From Maratus speciosus (taxonomy: Eukaryota; Arthropoda; Arachnida; Araneae; Salticidae): a DNA stretch of 64,000 bases. A program made the position numbers and the translations under genes. Below the pieces are notes generated by a model. That model was not told the DNA's origin, made no database searches, and worked only from the letters and a program-made list of their open reading frames with translations. Below are positions 48,101 through 53,575 of the stretch, one piece after another (the first letter of the stretch is position 1; the number at the start of each line of letters is the position of its first letter). The stretch spans positions 496,001-560,000 of the forward strand of contig OZ010792.1 in assembly GCA_963932465.1 (NCBI GenBank), read 5' to 3'.

Positions 48101-48700
48101 AATTTGCCCATGTGATAATAAGGGCCTGACACTTTAATCTTAAAATTTGTATTGGACCAGTCGGCCCACTTAATTTTTTATCGGCCCATTTATTTTTTTT
48201 GCTCAGTCCTGCCTGGTCTGTTTGAAAGTTTGTATTTATTTCACTGGTCTGGCCCAAGCCCGAACATGTGAAGACCTCTAACAAGAGCGCACAACATACA
48301 TGAAAAAATATGGTACGTCTAAAGTTCTTAAATTTTATTTACAAGCATATAAACATCTACATAAGTATTAATACAGCACTAGTTCATCAAAGTTTTGAAG
48401 GAGATACAATGCTTTGTGCTGGGAAGTTTTTAACTTATAGATATGTAATGTTGTTAATACAAATTGTAATGTGGGATTCAAACATGTAAATAACAGAAAG
48501 TTGATAACTTTTGAGTTATGACATTATTGCATTTAATGACTAATAAATAAATCAAACATAATAAGGAATAAAAACTCTACACTCACTTTTGATTTCTGAT
48601 AATTAACCACCAAATTGAAATGGCAATAGAAAAACAGATTAAAATGATTTGGCGAAAATCAATATTACAGGTCATTTTTCCTAAATGGCAGTCGAAGGGT
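6014..48700 (-). CDS. SPPL2: SPPL2-type intramembrane aspartyl protease, eight C-terminal exons (partial, 5' end missing)
   Basis: Joined exons, in transcript order, are 48700-48587, 44663-44582, 40684-40610, 40521-40468, 36705-36606, 26584-26507, 11684-11530 and 6196-6014. They give 279 residues and a stop, with every split codon in phase. In this fragment YD lies at 77-78, GFGD at 134-137 and QPAL at 187-190: the three signatures of GxGD aspartyl proteases. Family knowledge: SPPL2 proteins cut type II membrane-protein stubs within the membrane of late secretory and endosomal compartments. SPPL2 is favoured over SPP or SPPL3 by GFGD, by the [10 protein letters not shown] linker and by a C-terminus without a KKXX retrieval signal. 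The fragment starts just before the first of the conserved core membrane helices; the signal peptide and PA domain expected upstream are not seen. The catalytic residues are intact, so the gene looks functional. The introns are mostly transposon-derived. Confidence 0.93.
6376..6588. mobile_element. TTAA-flanked MITE (piggyBac-like)
   Basis: The ends read TTAA-CCCTTTAGGCATCTCTG and, inverted, TTAA-CCCTTTGAGTGTCTG. TTAA at both borders is the target duplication of piggyBac-type elements. Length 213 bp including both TTAA. No coding capacity. It lies in the last SPPL2 intron. Confidence 0.7.
7150..7863 (-). mobile_element. non-autonomous Helitron-like element
   Basis: Read on the minus strand it starts TCTATACTAATAAAAACAAT after an A and ends with a GC-rich segment (CCCGGGCAACACCGTGCGGG) and CTAG before T. 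This A|TC...CTAG|T border with a 3' GC-rich hairpin segment is the Helitron pattern. No Rep/helicase coding sequence. Confidence 0.6.
8203..8272 (-). repeat. tRNA-like sequence (SINE head or tRNA pseudogene)
   Basis: On the minus strand there is an A-box-like TAGCTCAGTGGTTAAAC (8263 down) and a B-box-like GGTTCGGAACTC about 35 nt later. The acceptor ends do not pair well, so a working tRNA is unlikely. Confidence 0.45.
8645..9470 (+). repeat. diverged copy of the 29.9-30.8 kb Helitron-like repeat
   Basis: Shares AAGGCTGAAAATTTTTGTGA, AATTTCTAATATTTAGCT and CAAGTTGACTAGAATTGGAC-type blocks in the same order as 29950-30600. Its ends are worn and no clean border can be placed. Confidence 0.5.
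9576..9597 (+). repeat. poly(G) run of 22
   Basis: Uninterrupted G run inside a G-rich, degenerate stretch (9380-9740). Confidence 0.9.
10109..10609. mobile_element. short TIR element of the CAGGGGTGATTCTG family
   Basis: Begins CAGGGTGATTCTG and ends CAGAATCACCCCCTAG. After the left end it shares GAAATTCACAGCAAAT and a G-run with the element at 34661. The inside (10200-10480) is a diverged version of the ~30-31 bp minisatellite. AAGCAGG occurs at both borders, partly overlapping the left end. Confidence 0.65.
11530..11684 (-). CDS. SPPL2: SPPL2 exon G: QPAL helix
   Basis: The acceptor is TTATTTTTTCAG and the donor TTTAAG|GTAAAT. Two bases complete Ser, then 51 codons. It contains [15 protein letters not shown] and QPALLYLVP, the PAL motif needed for active-site conformation, and the last helix. 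A decayed duplicate of this exon and of the adjacent upstream intron is at 13315-13590 and 14391-14440. Confidence 0.96.
11831..12029. other. intron sequence, nothing recognised
   Basis: AT-rich intron DNA between the duplicated intron block (source 11763-11830) and the hairpin-headed repeat at 12030. Confidence 0.5.
12030..12865. repeat. hairpin-headed repeat with ~150-bp tandem units
   Basis: Opens with a perfect 10-bp hairpin (AGGGTTTCGT ... ACGAAACCCT, 12030-12056). It then holds three tandem units of about 150 bp (near 12110, 12260, 12410), each with GGAGACTTGAAATTTTG-like and AAAATTATAAAATTTT-like blocks. The right border is vague. Probably a non-autonomous element. Confidence 0.55.
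13315..13590 (-). pseudogene. decayed duplicate of SPPL2 exon G, split by a MITE
   Basis: 13390-13315 reads on the minus strand as [20 protein letters not shown], plainly derived from [20 protein letters not shown] in exon G. The PAL motif is lost (QLAF) and the frame decays after it. The original splice acceptor with the first exon bases (TTATTTTTTCAGCATATGC) survives at 13580-13560, cut off from the rest by a 169-bp insertion. The copy sits 1.6 kb upstream of the real exon in the same intron. It cannot encode a working helix. Confidence 0.85.
13391..13559. mobile_element. 169-bp MITE inserted in the duplicated exon
   Basis: Ends CAGGGCTGCCAC and GTGGTAGTCCTG are imperfect inverted repeats. 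TATATG on the left and CATATG on the right look like a target duplication of the exon's own CATATG. The superfamily is unclear (hAT-like ends). Confidence 0.65.
14391..14460 (-). repeat. duplicated intron sequence beside SPPL2 exon G
   Basis: ACTGACATTAAATATACATA and the following ~45 bp match 11767-11830, the intron just upstream of exon G. It shows that the exon duplication carried at least 146 bp of intron. About 800 bp of unrelated DNA separates it from the exon relic. Confidence 0.65.
14461..15176. other. intron sequence, no clear feature
   Basis: Unique-looking intron DNA. A locally GC-richer patch (14455-14575) starting near CACTAGGGGGCCCTG may be the edge of an old element, but no partner end was found. 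Confidence 0.4.
15177..17683. mobile_element. 2.5 kb foldback element with repetitive arms
   Basis: The outer inverted repeats (15177-15370 and 17488-17683) share TATATGTYGTAGGCTAATTG and the motifs CTCTTTGCAAACAGCCTAGG and GGCTAATTG. Inside, the left arm (about 15380-16140) holds five or six ~118-134 bp units on one strand, and the right arm (about 16330-17475) holds about eight units in the opposite orientation. The unit core is CCGATCCGAGCAAGACAAAA or its complement. There is no coding capacity beyond spurious frames. It resembles the foldback class known from Drosophila FB in layout, not in sequence. Confidence 0.8.
15209..15250. repeat. perfect 42-bp palindrome
   Basis: CCGGCTCTTTGCAAACAGCC followed by TA and its exact reverse complement GGCTGTTTGCAAAGAGCCGG. 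A one-word variant is in the right arm near 17602-17650. Confidence 0.95.
17684..18142. other. intron sequence, no gene seen
   Basis: AT-rich intron DNA. A small GGAAAATTTTCC palindrome near 17989 belongs to a locally repetitive patch. Confidence 0.4.
18143..19617. mobile_element. composite TIR element with minisatellite core
   Basis: The left end CAGGGGTGATTCTG and the following AATTTTCCG block are the inverted right end of the 34661 element. The right end, GTGCACTTTCATCCCTG, is the inverted left end of the 22084 element. The core (about 18200-19085) is the ~30-31 bp minisatellite in the orientation CGAATTTCGTCAAAGGATCG. No clear target duplication, so it may be a recombinant of two families. 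Confidence 0.6.
18200..19085 (-). repeat. ~30-31 bp minisatellite array, inverted orientation
   Basis: Around 28 degenerate units of CGCGATCTTTTGACGAAATT read on the minus strand. Confidence 0.8.
19618..20380. other. intron sequence, nothing recognised
   Basis: AT-rich intron DNA with an (AT)n run at about 20253-20273. No gene or element end seen. Confidence 0.5.
20746..21240. repeat. three to four ~145-155 bp tandem units
   Basis: TTAGTTCTTGAGATA-type sequence recurs near 20768, 20920, 21067 and 21212, each followed by an AGCATAGCAGCGCCACCTGT-like block. An open frame across it on the minus strand is a by-product of the repeat. Confidence 0.8.
21400..22010. repeat. G-rich diverged tandem repeat
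   Basis: Units combine TTTTAAAGACTTTAAATT, a run of GGGGGAGGG and TGATTATTTATTGTTACAAT. The same unit is found at 49100-50215 and once near 54600. Confidence 0.65.
22084..23504. mobile_element. nested TIR element, left end CAGGGATGAAAG
   Basis: Left end CAGGGATGAAAGTGCAC, right end CTTACATCCCGG (inverted, imperfect). Flanks AGAGTG (left) and AGAGTA (right) look like a target duplication. Subterminal repeats of about 30 bp carry TTTGTAGCAGCAAAATCCAT (22110-22300); then the ~30-31 bp minisatellite fills the core. Confidence 0.7.
22330..23300 (+). repeat. ~30-31 bp minisatellite array
   Basis: Degenerate units of TTTTTCGCGATCTTTTGACG and AAATTCGCG. Overlapping frames translate as repeated [12 protein letters not shown] or reverse KDREK-like peptides, which are artefacts. 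Confidence 0.85.
23797..24471. other. intron sequence, nothing recognised
   Basis: AT-rich intron DNA between two elements; no conserved frame. Confidence 0.5.
24472..24864. mobile_element. near-complete palindromic MITE, TA-flanked
   Basis: Ends TA-GACCGGGAGC and GCTCCCGGTC-TA. The two ~185-bp halves are inverted copies sharing ACAATCACCTCATCGAGTTC, AACGCAATC and CGATTTTAG-type blocks, around a centre near 24665. TA at both sides fits a Tc1/mariner-type target. No coding capacity. Confidence 0.8.
24865..26506. other. intron sequence with an old repeat edge
   Basis: Mostly featureless. The stretch ending GGGCTGCGCGTTGATTAAT ... TATATATATAGAT (26250-26305) resembles a worn repeat terminus, but the other end could not be placed. 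Confidence 0.4.
26507..26584 (-). CDS. SPPL2: SPPL2 exon [12 protein letters not shown] segment
   Basis: The acceptor is TATATTTAG and the donor GCAT|GTGAGT. Two bases complete the Gly codon, 25 codons follow ([18 protein letters not shown] and on), and one T starts a Ser codon. The YCH-FD pattern directly after GxGD-IxxPG is diagnostic for the family. Confidence 0.93.
27304..28624 (-). mobile_element. Penelope-like element, 5'-truncated, left arm of an inverted dimer
   Basis: The minus-strand copy starts abruptly inside the reverse transcriptase at the YVDD motif (GACATATTTATCAT at 28624) and runs through the rest of the RT, the GIY-YIG domain and an AT-rich 3' tail. Its sequence matches 28625-29645 in the opposite direction and the match ends at TATAAGAAAATTTAA on both sides. 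A 2-bp difference near 28585 shifts the RT frame. Confidence 0.85.
27718..28431 (-). CDS. Penelope-like RT thumb plus GIY-YIG endonuclease, C-terminal fragment
   Basis: The frame is 237 residues from the first Met and is open about 50 codons further upstream ([17 protein letters not shown]). Residues about 1-75 continue the RT/linker region. The GIY-YIG nuclease starts near residue 125: AGVYKIK, then [18 protein letters not shown] with the catalytic Arg, and a Glu at REAIEINL. Penelope-like elements use this nuclease with their RT for target-primed integration. The copy lacks the N-terminus and most of the RT, so it is a dead fragment, but its nuclease domain looks intact. It lies inside an SPPL2 intron on the same strand as the host gene. 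Confidence 0.85.
   Translation of the reverse strand: MSSKTNTLVNYKLAALNTYIYRALYICSTKKLLKEELKIIENIGLNAGHPKKTIEKLIRKAKVKINWIQPGQNKKDFTPPLPYMNGIALKIKRKISKLGKIVPITPNPSLFKMIRNEAERYEELQTAGVYKIKASDTENKEITYIGMTKRKISDRYKEHIRDLKYNNQATAFSRTNLKNPIIPQSIKIEKIATYDNPHNTLMREAIEINLDRKSVCNDRAHANVDSRWLKMLERRGK
28625..29645 (+). pseudogene. second Penelope-like copy, right arm of the inverted dimer, nuclease deleted
   Basis: Starts upstream of the RT active site ([13 protein letters not shown], near 28682-28720). A TAC-to-TAA change gives a stop after NRFLP (28817-28819). The frame reopens (28898-29158), shifts again at a poly(C) run near 29131-29145, and continues to KEITYI. There ~400 bp present in the other copy are missing: the sequence jumps from ACATACATT into TTTCAGAGAAGTGCC, so nearly all of the GIY-YIG domain is gone. 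The rest of the tail is nearly identical to the left arm. Confidence 0.85.
29882..30818 (+). mobile_element. non-autonomous Helitron-like element
   Basis: A|TCTATACTAATAAAAGAAAG at the left, a GTCTGTCTGTCTG stretch, and at the right GGCAATGCCGG followed by GGTTAGCTAG|T. Borders and the GC-rich 3' segment fit the Helitron pattern. It shares internal blocks with 8645-9470. Confidence 0.65.
30819..33238. other. intron sequence without a recognised gene
   Basis: Mostly AT-rich and featureless. Around 31800-31935 a TTGGCGATAT/CCAAGTTGGC motif recurs several times. A CA-rich and poly(C) patch is at 32910-32945. Confidence 0.5.
33415..34476. mobile_element. GC-rich hAT-type non-autonomous element nested in copy 1
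   Basis: Ends TAGCGATCTGCACGGGCC and, inverted, TAGAGGTCTGCACGGGCC. An 8-bp duplication ATGCACAC flanks it (33407-33414 and 34477-34484). The 56.4 kb copy has the uninterrupted sequence at this spot. Arms of GGGCCGGGCCGGGCC-type repeats (33419-33550 and 34250-34470) are inverted to each other. The 8-bp duplication points to hAT. Confidence 0.85.
34661..35439. mobile_element. second nested element, CAGGGGTGATTCTG family
   Basis: Left AGAGGGGTGGTTCTG, right CGGATTAGAATCACCCCTA. GGCC before and GGTC after may be a 4-bp target duplication; the 56.4 kb copy reads ACCAATGGTCATATAA without it. Same family as 10109-10609: both have GAAATTCACAGCAAAT and a G-run, then the minisatellite. Confidence 0.75.
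34760..35310 (+). repeat. ~31-bp minisatellite array inside the nested element
   Basis: Eighteen or so regular units of CGCGATCTTTTGACGAAATT plus TGTGGGTTTTT. The most homogeneous array in the window (35110-35200 is almost perfect, period 31). Confidence 0.9.
35640..36150 (+). repeat. ~30-bp minisatellite array belonging to TIR copy 1 itself
   Basis: Units with GATCCTTTGAAGAAATTCGC and TTGTTTTTCGC, distinct in detail from the array in the nested element 200 bp to the left. The corresponding array in the 56.4 kb copy is about twice as long. Confidence 0.85.
36606..36705 (-). CDS. SPPL2: SPPL2 exon E: catalytic GFGD helix
   Basis: The acceptor is TTTTATTTCAG and the donor CCTG|GTATAA. It encodes IPMVLRV through GFGDILIP, then one base of a Gly codon completed in the next exon. 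GFGD carries the second catalytic aspartate; Phe rather than Leu at the second position is typical of SPPL2. The exon lies only 65 bp from the right end of a 3.3 kb TIR element in the next intron. Confidence 0.95.
36706..40060. other. intron sequence without a recognised gene
   Basis: AT-rich intron DNA with A-runs near 38521 and 38700. A short region near 39070 has CTGATGA ... GAAA spacing. No conserved frame; 39218-39475 is an isolated open frame with no recognisable domain. Confidence 0.5.
40061..40132 (+). repeat. tRNA-like sequence (decayed tRNA or SINE head)
   Basis: A 72-nt cloverleaf can be drawn: acceptor GCTCAGG pairs with CCTGGGC, the T stem TTGGG pairs with CCCAG, and the D stem has one mismatch. 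The anticodon loop AATTTAA would give TTT (Lys), but position 33 is A instead of T, the anticodon stem has a mismatch, and the T loop is TCCAGCT. A working tRNA is unlikely. It is 336 bp from an SPPL2 exon. Confidence 0.6.
40468..40521 (-). CDS. SPPL2: SPPL2 exon [11 protein letters not shown] linker
   Basis: An 18-codon micro-exon between TTGTTACAG and AAT|GTAAG, phase 0 at both ends. [18 protein letters not shown] matches the lumenal linker that distinguishes SPPL2 proteins (SVMVEVATG in vertebrates). It is too short to be found as an open reading frame and was recognised by homology and splice sites. Confidence 0.92.
40610..40684 (-). CDS. SPPL2: SPPL2 exon C: catalytic YD helix
   Basis: The acceptor is TTTATTTCAG and the donor GTG|GTATGT. 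Twenty-five codons in phase 0. It carries the [14 protein letters not shown] motif, whose Asp is the first catalytic aspartate of the family. It is separated from the next exon by an intron of only 88 bp, the shortest in the gene. Confidence 0.94.
41180..42040 (+). repeat. dispersed repeat, inverted partner of 52260-53330
   Basis: CGTAATGTAACGGAATACTT, CATATTCTACAGAATGTATA and similar blocks recur reverse-complemented at 52430-52580. Internal ~150-bp sub-repeats carry CAATAACATATATCCATT-like sequence. Confidence 0.65.
42321..44015 (-). mobile_element. Helitron-like element with ~300-bp internal repeats
   Basis: On the minus strand it begins TCTATACTAATATTATAAAA after A and ends with GCGAGCAAAGCCGCGCGATT and CTAG before T. 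The inside has four or five diverged units with TAAAATATAGCCTATGTTGG-like, GAAATCGGTTTG-like and TTTAGAACGTTTTT-like blocks. No coding sequence. Confidence 0.65.
44124..44172 (-). mobile_element. 49-bp Helitron-like terminal remnant
   Basis: Has just the two ends: TCTATACTAATAAATG and, about 30 nt later, GTGGGATGGCTAG before T. It lies about 110 bp from the larger element's 5' end. Confidence 0.45.
44582..44663 (-). CDS. SPPL2: SPPL2 exon [11 protein letters not shown] helix
   Basis: The acceptor is CATATTTAG and the donor AAAA|GTAAG. One base completes the Lys codon from the previous exon, then 27 codons follow. [19 protein letters not shown] and IRLPSLK match the highly conserved second core helix of SPP/SPPL proteins. 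The exon ends in phase 0. Confidence 0.92.
45170..45251. mobile_element. 82-bp TTAA-flanked MITE
   Basis: Perfect ends TTAACCACTTCA and TGAAGTGGTTAA including the TTAA target. A tiny piggyBac-like MITE in an SPPL2 intron. Confidence 0.75.
46150..46400. repeat. cluster of GCCATCTTGG motifs plus 12-bp hairpin
   Basis: CCATCTTGGA occurs three times (near 46166, 46212 and 46263) with CGGACG/TGGACG spacers. A perfect inverted repeat CTTCCAACTAAG ... CTTAGTTGGAAG is at 46307-46341 (11-nt loop). GC-richer than its surroundings, so probably a mobile-element fragment or regulatory block. Confidence 0.55.
47471..47712. repeat. two 121-bp direct tandem copies, almost identical
   Basis: Units 47471-47591 and 47592-47712 differ at only about three positions (for example ACATTTAAATATG versus ACATATAAATATG), implying a recent duplication. 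Confidence 0.95.
48057..48282. repeat. worn relative of the GC-rich hAT-type element
   Basis: Ends in GAAGACCTCTA and contains GGCCCAAGCCCGAAC and CGGCCCA blocks, like the right part of 33415-34476, but is AT-drifted and lacks a clear left end. Tentative. Confidence 0.35.
48587..48700 (-). CDS. SPPL2: SPPL2 exon A (first visible): lumenal Cys segment and transmembrane helix
   Basis: The acceptor is TTTGATTTCAG before 48700 and the donor is GTGAGT after 48587. The exon begins with the last base of a split codon, encodes 37 residues, and ends with two bases of a Lys codon completed in the next exon. It holds a short [11 protein letters not shown] stretch, matching the LPFGKC region of vertebrate SPPL2, then a hydrophobic helix ([17 protein letters not shown]) and RNQ. 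Because it starts in mid-codon, further upstream exons must exist. Confidence 0.9.
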
Positions 48701-48819
48701 CTGAAATCAAAGCAAATAAAAGTACACTTATTTTTTCATTTAATAACAGTTAAATACTCATAACAAAACATATAAATAATCATTTAAACAGTTACATAAA
48801 CAGAACAGATTATGCATAA

Positions 48820-50215
48820 GCCTTGTGGCAGAAAATTACTATGTTTTCTGAGACAAACTTTATTAACAGCAAAATCTTCCTGCATGAGCAGTCCCTGAAG
48901 AGGGATAATAGGCCAAACTACAAAAAGTTAAAGTACTTTGCTCCCCCCCCCCCCCCCCCCCCCCCCCCCGCGGCCTACATCCACATATTTAGCAATCCCT
49001 TTGAGAAATTTAGAATGATTTTTATAAACAGCAAAATCTTTCTGTGTGAGCAGCCCCTGAAATAAGAGTGATAGTAGGCCAAACAACAAAAATTTAAAGA
49101 ACTTACTCCTCTCCCCTGCCTCCCTACATCCCCATATTTAACAATCCCCTTTAGGAAATTTAGAATGATTCTTTTTTGTTGCTTCACAGTAATAAATAAG
49201 GTAACCAAGGCACTAAGGCAAGACAACAAACAAATAAGACACAAACATTTTCAAAATATTTTTAACTCTGTATGCTAGGGAGGAGGGAGAAGGAGACATT
49301 TCAGGGAAGAACAAATAATAAAAAAAGATTATTTATCATTTATGAAAAGTAACAAATAGAACAAAAAAACTTAAGTAAATAAATAAATAAAATGAAGAAT
49401 TTTAAATACTTTAAAATTTGTGTGTTAGGAGGGGAATAGAAGAAAAAAATTTGGGGGAGAGAGGAAAGTAAATGATTATTCATTTATAATTTCAAAGTAA
49501 TAAAAAGGGCAGGTTTTGTTTTTTTAAGTGAAAGGATTTTAAAAGATTTTAAACTGTGTGATGATGGAGCAAAGGGGAGGTGATCAGAATTTTCAAGGGG
49601 ACTGGGATCTATATGCATATTTATATATTAGTATTTCAAAGTAATAAATAAAAACATTAAGTCTAAACAACATTAGAAGAAGGGAGACAATTAGAAAAAA
49701 AAAAATAATAAAGAATTATTAAGATTAACAACTTTAATCCTAAACTGTTGTTGTTGATTCCACAGACTGCTGTTTTCTTCAATTTGCACAGTTTAACTAT
49801 AGGTACTAGCAAAATTTTGTTTTGTTTGGAGTCCTAGAGAATTCTAAGTAGTGAATTTTAATTATAATAGACCTTGTACATAAAGCTTAATACAGAAATA
49901 CTATCCTATGAATTAATCGAGCCTTTTACTCATCTTTCGATGAAGTAGTCTCAGAGACTGCACAGTTTCTATGCAACAGTTTTTGTCACAGCAGTTAAGG
50001 GTTAATGCTGGGCAGAGAGGAGGTGAGGGAGGCAAAGAGAGGGAAACTAACATTTTCAGGAGGGAGGGGGCTTGATAATTTATTTATTGTTACTTCAAAT
50101 AATAAATAAAGCAGTGTTTATAGAGTTTTAAAGATTTTAAACAATGTGAGGGGGAAGGGATGGTTATGATCAGAAAATTCAGTGGGAAAGGGGAGGGAGA
50201 TGCAGATTATTTGTT
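48820..50215. repeat. G/C-rich diverged tandem repeat block
   Basis: Two units with AACAGCAAAATCTTCCTGCA-like sequence (48870, 49028), then units with AGATTTTAAACTGTGTGATG, GGGGAGG runs and TTATTTATTGTTACTTCAAA. Related to 21400-22010. Includes a 27-C run. Confidence 0.65.
48943..48969 (+). repeat. poly(C) run of 27
   Basis: Uninterrupted C run followed by GCGG. Confidence 0.95.
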
Positions 50216-50701
50216 ATTGCCGAAACGTCAGTGAAGGCTTACTGTGGAGACACAAAAAGTTTTTGGTTTACGTCTGTTTATTTGTCTGTTCCGCGATAAC
50301 TGCCACAAAAAAAATCCAATTAGCTTGAAATTAAGTAGGCATGTTGGTGAGGTACCCAGAATTAGCTCTATAGGTTTTGGTTACATTTGGCTCATTTGTT
50401 CGGAAAATATGGAACATTTTATTTTGCACCATAATGCTTTTCTATGCCAATTCAGACGATTTTTAAATTTTCATTTCTCGAAAGAAAATGGCTCATTCGA
50501 CTAACGGATTTAAATGGTAAATTACAGAATGCAGAGATTTCCCAATAATGGTCTTAAATTATTCCTATTATTTCGAAATTTTGTCAATACATTTGTAGGT
50601 TATTTTAAATTAGGTGTATATCTTTTGGTAAAATTTTGTACATGTGTTCCAATAATATAAAACGTTTTGTTTTATAAATTTACTTATTTGAAATGTACAT
50701 A

Positions 50702-51761
50702 CAGTAGAGTCTCAAAAATCTGCACAGCTTGGGACCAGAGTCTGTGTGGATTTTAGAATTTTGCAGATGTTAGAGTTTTGCAGATTCTGGTTTAAATGAT
50801 TTATTTTTTCAGCTTACCTGTATCCATTTATAAAAAGAGCATATAATAATTCAAATTAAGCAAATTAAGCCTGGATCTCTTTTATTTATCTGTATATTAT
50901 TATTTTAATACCCCAAATTATTTGTATTACTTTTAAACATTTCTTGTACAGTCCTTTGTTTGAGAACTTTCATTTTATCTTGATAAAGTTTCTTTTGAAT
51001 TTTGTAAACAGCCATTATTTCCTATTGATTTATACAACTTTGCTGTTCCAAAAACTTACAAGAAATTTCACCAAAAACCAAACCTTTTTCAATTTTTTTT
51101 TTTCTCTCTCAGTCACTGTCAGACTCAGTTTCACTGTCATTGGCTGGGTTCATCATTTAAGAAATAATTTCTTTACCTGCAACATAATTTACCAAAATTT
51201 CATCTTTATTGTTCACCCATTCAACAATTTCTTCTTCTTTGAAAAGCTGTTGTAAATCTGTTTTGAATTTTTTTGCATAATTCAGATGCTTTAGCTTGAG
51301 GTGAGGTTAACTGAAAACTTGAAATATCTGTATCTTCATTCTGATTTTCAATAAATAAAGAGCCAGACCATATTTTATGCCATGCATCAATTAAAGGATC
51401 TTTTGTAGTAGAAGTTCATACTTCATCAATTAAATAAATACAGTCTTTTATGCTAAATATTGTTTGGAACTTTTCTGTTGTTTCAAATGACAAATCAGCA
51501 TTAATATACTGCTATAAAAAATTGATTTGTACTGACATTTTACACTATGGACCCATAGCCTGATCCATAAAAGTTTTTAATTTTTGAAATATCCTGTGTC
51601 TTTACTATTTTTTCATAAATTTACATTAAAAACAACTTTATTTTCATTCACTGACATTCAGAATAAAGATTATAAAGAACCTTCTTAACTCCTATTTTCA
51701 CTGTTTACATTTTGAAATGCATGCGGATTTCAGAAGATTGTGGATTTTAGGGGCTCTACTG
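50702..51761 (-). mobile_element. Tigger/pogo-type element, inactive
   Basis: Inverted ends CAGTAGAG and CTCTACTG with TA on both sides, the Tc1/mariner-pogo pattern. The inner region on the minus strand (about 51580-51080) resembles the C-terminal part of pogo/Tigger transposases: FMDQ, then SIKDCIYLIDE and DAWHKIW. Several stops and frameshifts interrupt it, and the first catalytic Asp and N-terminal DNA-binding region are absent. Confidence 0.8.
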
Positions 51762-52259
51762 TATTTCATTTTTTTACCTTTTCTTTCACAAGTTACCTAG
51801 CAATGATTTTCAGTCAGATGATTATTTTCAAATTTCCATTTGTTGAAACAAAATGGCACATTTGATTAATGGATTTAAAGGTTAAATTATGGACGCTACA
51901 ATTTCTAAATAAGGGTTTTAAATTATTACTATTATTTTGAATTTTTGCCATATTTGTCAGATATTTTAAATTACGTGTATAATTTTTCGTGGAACTTTAC
52001 ACATGTTTTCCAATAATATAAAGTATTTTGTTTCATCACTTTACATATTTCATTTTTTTCTCTTTGTTTTGTCCGTTACCTAGCAACTCATTTTGTAGCT
52101 CATAAAGAAAAATCATTCAAATAATCCCGATTACAAAATATTAAAAAGAAAGTCTGGCTGAGGGAAATAAAATGTTAATCTTTAATAATTTGGCATGCAA
52201 TATAGCTTTGTGTCAAATGTTAATGATGCTAGTAACGTTACATTTTTAACACTTTCCAA
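51762..52259. other. AT-rich sequence, nothing recognised
   Basis: Blocks such as TTTGATTAATGGATTTAAAG recur in 50490-50700, so the area may be an older repeat that the pogo element entered. Confidence 0.4.
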
Positions 52260-53330
52260 CAAAGTTGAAAAGTGTTTAAGACTTTGATTTGTCGGTCCGT
52301 GCTCTAACTCTCGTAAATATACTTGGATTGGCCTGATTTTTTTGGAGGTTATTGACATTTACCATAACACATTCCCTATTTCAAATGAAGTTTGTAGCAT
52401 GTTTAGTTCATTTACAGGGACAGTCAAAAGTTTTTCATTACATTATGGCCTATGGGAAAAAATCGTTTAAAATGATTTTTAATGATGTTACATGCTTTCA
52501 AACATAATAAAATTGATATGCATTTCTCAAGTGCACTAAAATATGCTTTCTGTAGAATATGCGATGCAAAGAATAGTTATTATTCAATTTACAGGGCCAC
52601 ACAAAAGTATTCCGTTACATAATGATATAGGGGTGGAGGGAATTGTTTGCGGCATATTTTAATTATGTTAAATTATGCATGTATAATGAAATTGATATAC
52701 GTTGCTGAGGTTTACTATAATTTTTTTCATGTATAATATGAGGTGCATATCATTTACAGGGACACACAAAAGATTTCAGATACTATATTGTATCCGAAGT
52801 ACTGTACAGTAGCGATGATTGCAGGGAATTCATTTTTAATTATGATATGCGCTTTTATGTTTCACTATATTTATGCATAGTATATGGTGTGTATAAATGC
52901 TATAACTCATATACAGATCTACACAAAAGAATTGTTAATGGTTACTGCATATAATGTGATTCCGGTAGTTTTAAGAGTGTTTTAGTTTAAAATAAATTTT
53001 AGCTAAATAGTGACGTGTAATAAAGGTACTAGGCAAACTATACAGGGCTGTATAAAAATATTCAATTATTTTTCCATCTATTATTATAAATTGCTGAAAG
53101 AGAAATTTCAACCTGTTATGCATTTTCTTGCTAAACTAAATTTTCCCATTATATAGTATATATATCAACCAACAGTTCAAATACAGGGCATTTTAAACGA
53201 TTTGGAATACGTATTTGGCTATGGACAGTAACTGTTGAAATCAGTTTTCAAAAGTTTTATGCATTTTTTAAAATGCTTACTTAGTTATCTTATATACCTT
53301 TTCCCCCTAAATAACGAAGTTTTGTTAAAG
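52260..53330 (-). repeat. inverted partner of the 41.2 kb repeat
   Basis: Holds the reverse complements of the 41180-42040 blocks, with at least five ~150-bp sub-repeats, each with ACAGGGACACACAAAAG-like sequence followed by TATGGCCTATGGG-like or related text. Confidence 0.65.
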
Positions 53331-53575
53331 CATTCAGGAAATGTTGGAAAGTATTTCATAATCTATGCTTAAGGCATGATTTTTCTTTCTTGTTTAATTT
53401 AATGTTGATACTCTATTAAAAGGCTATCACAAAGAAATAATTTATAGCGACAAATCGATGCAATTTAGGCAATTAGCAGTGGACACGGTGATGAATGATT
53501 ATCCAGTAGATTTAAAAGTCTCCAAATATGCTATTCTTGGTGATTTTTGTATGTTATTGCTATCGAATAGATTAG

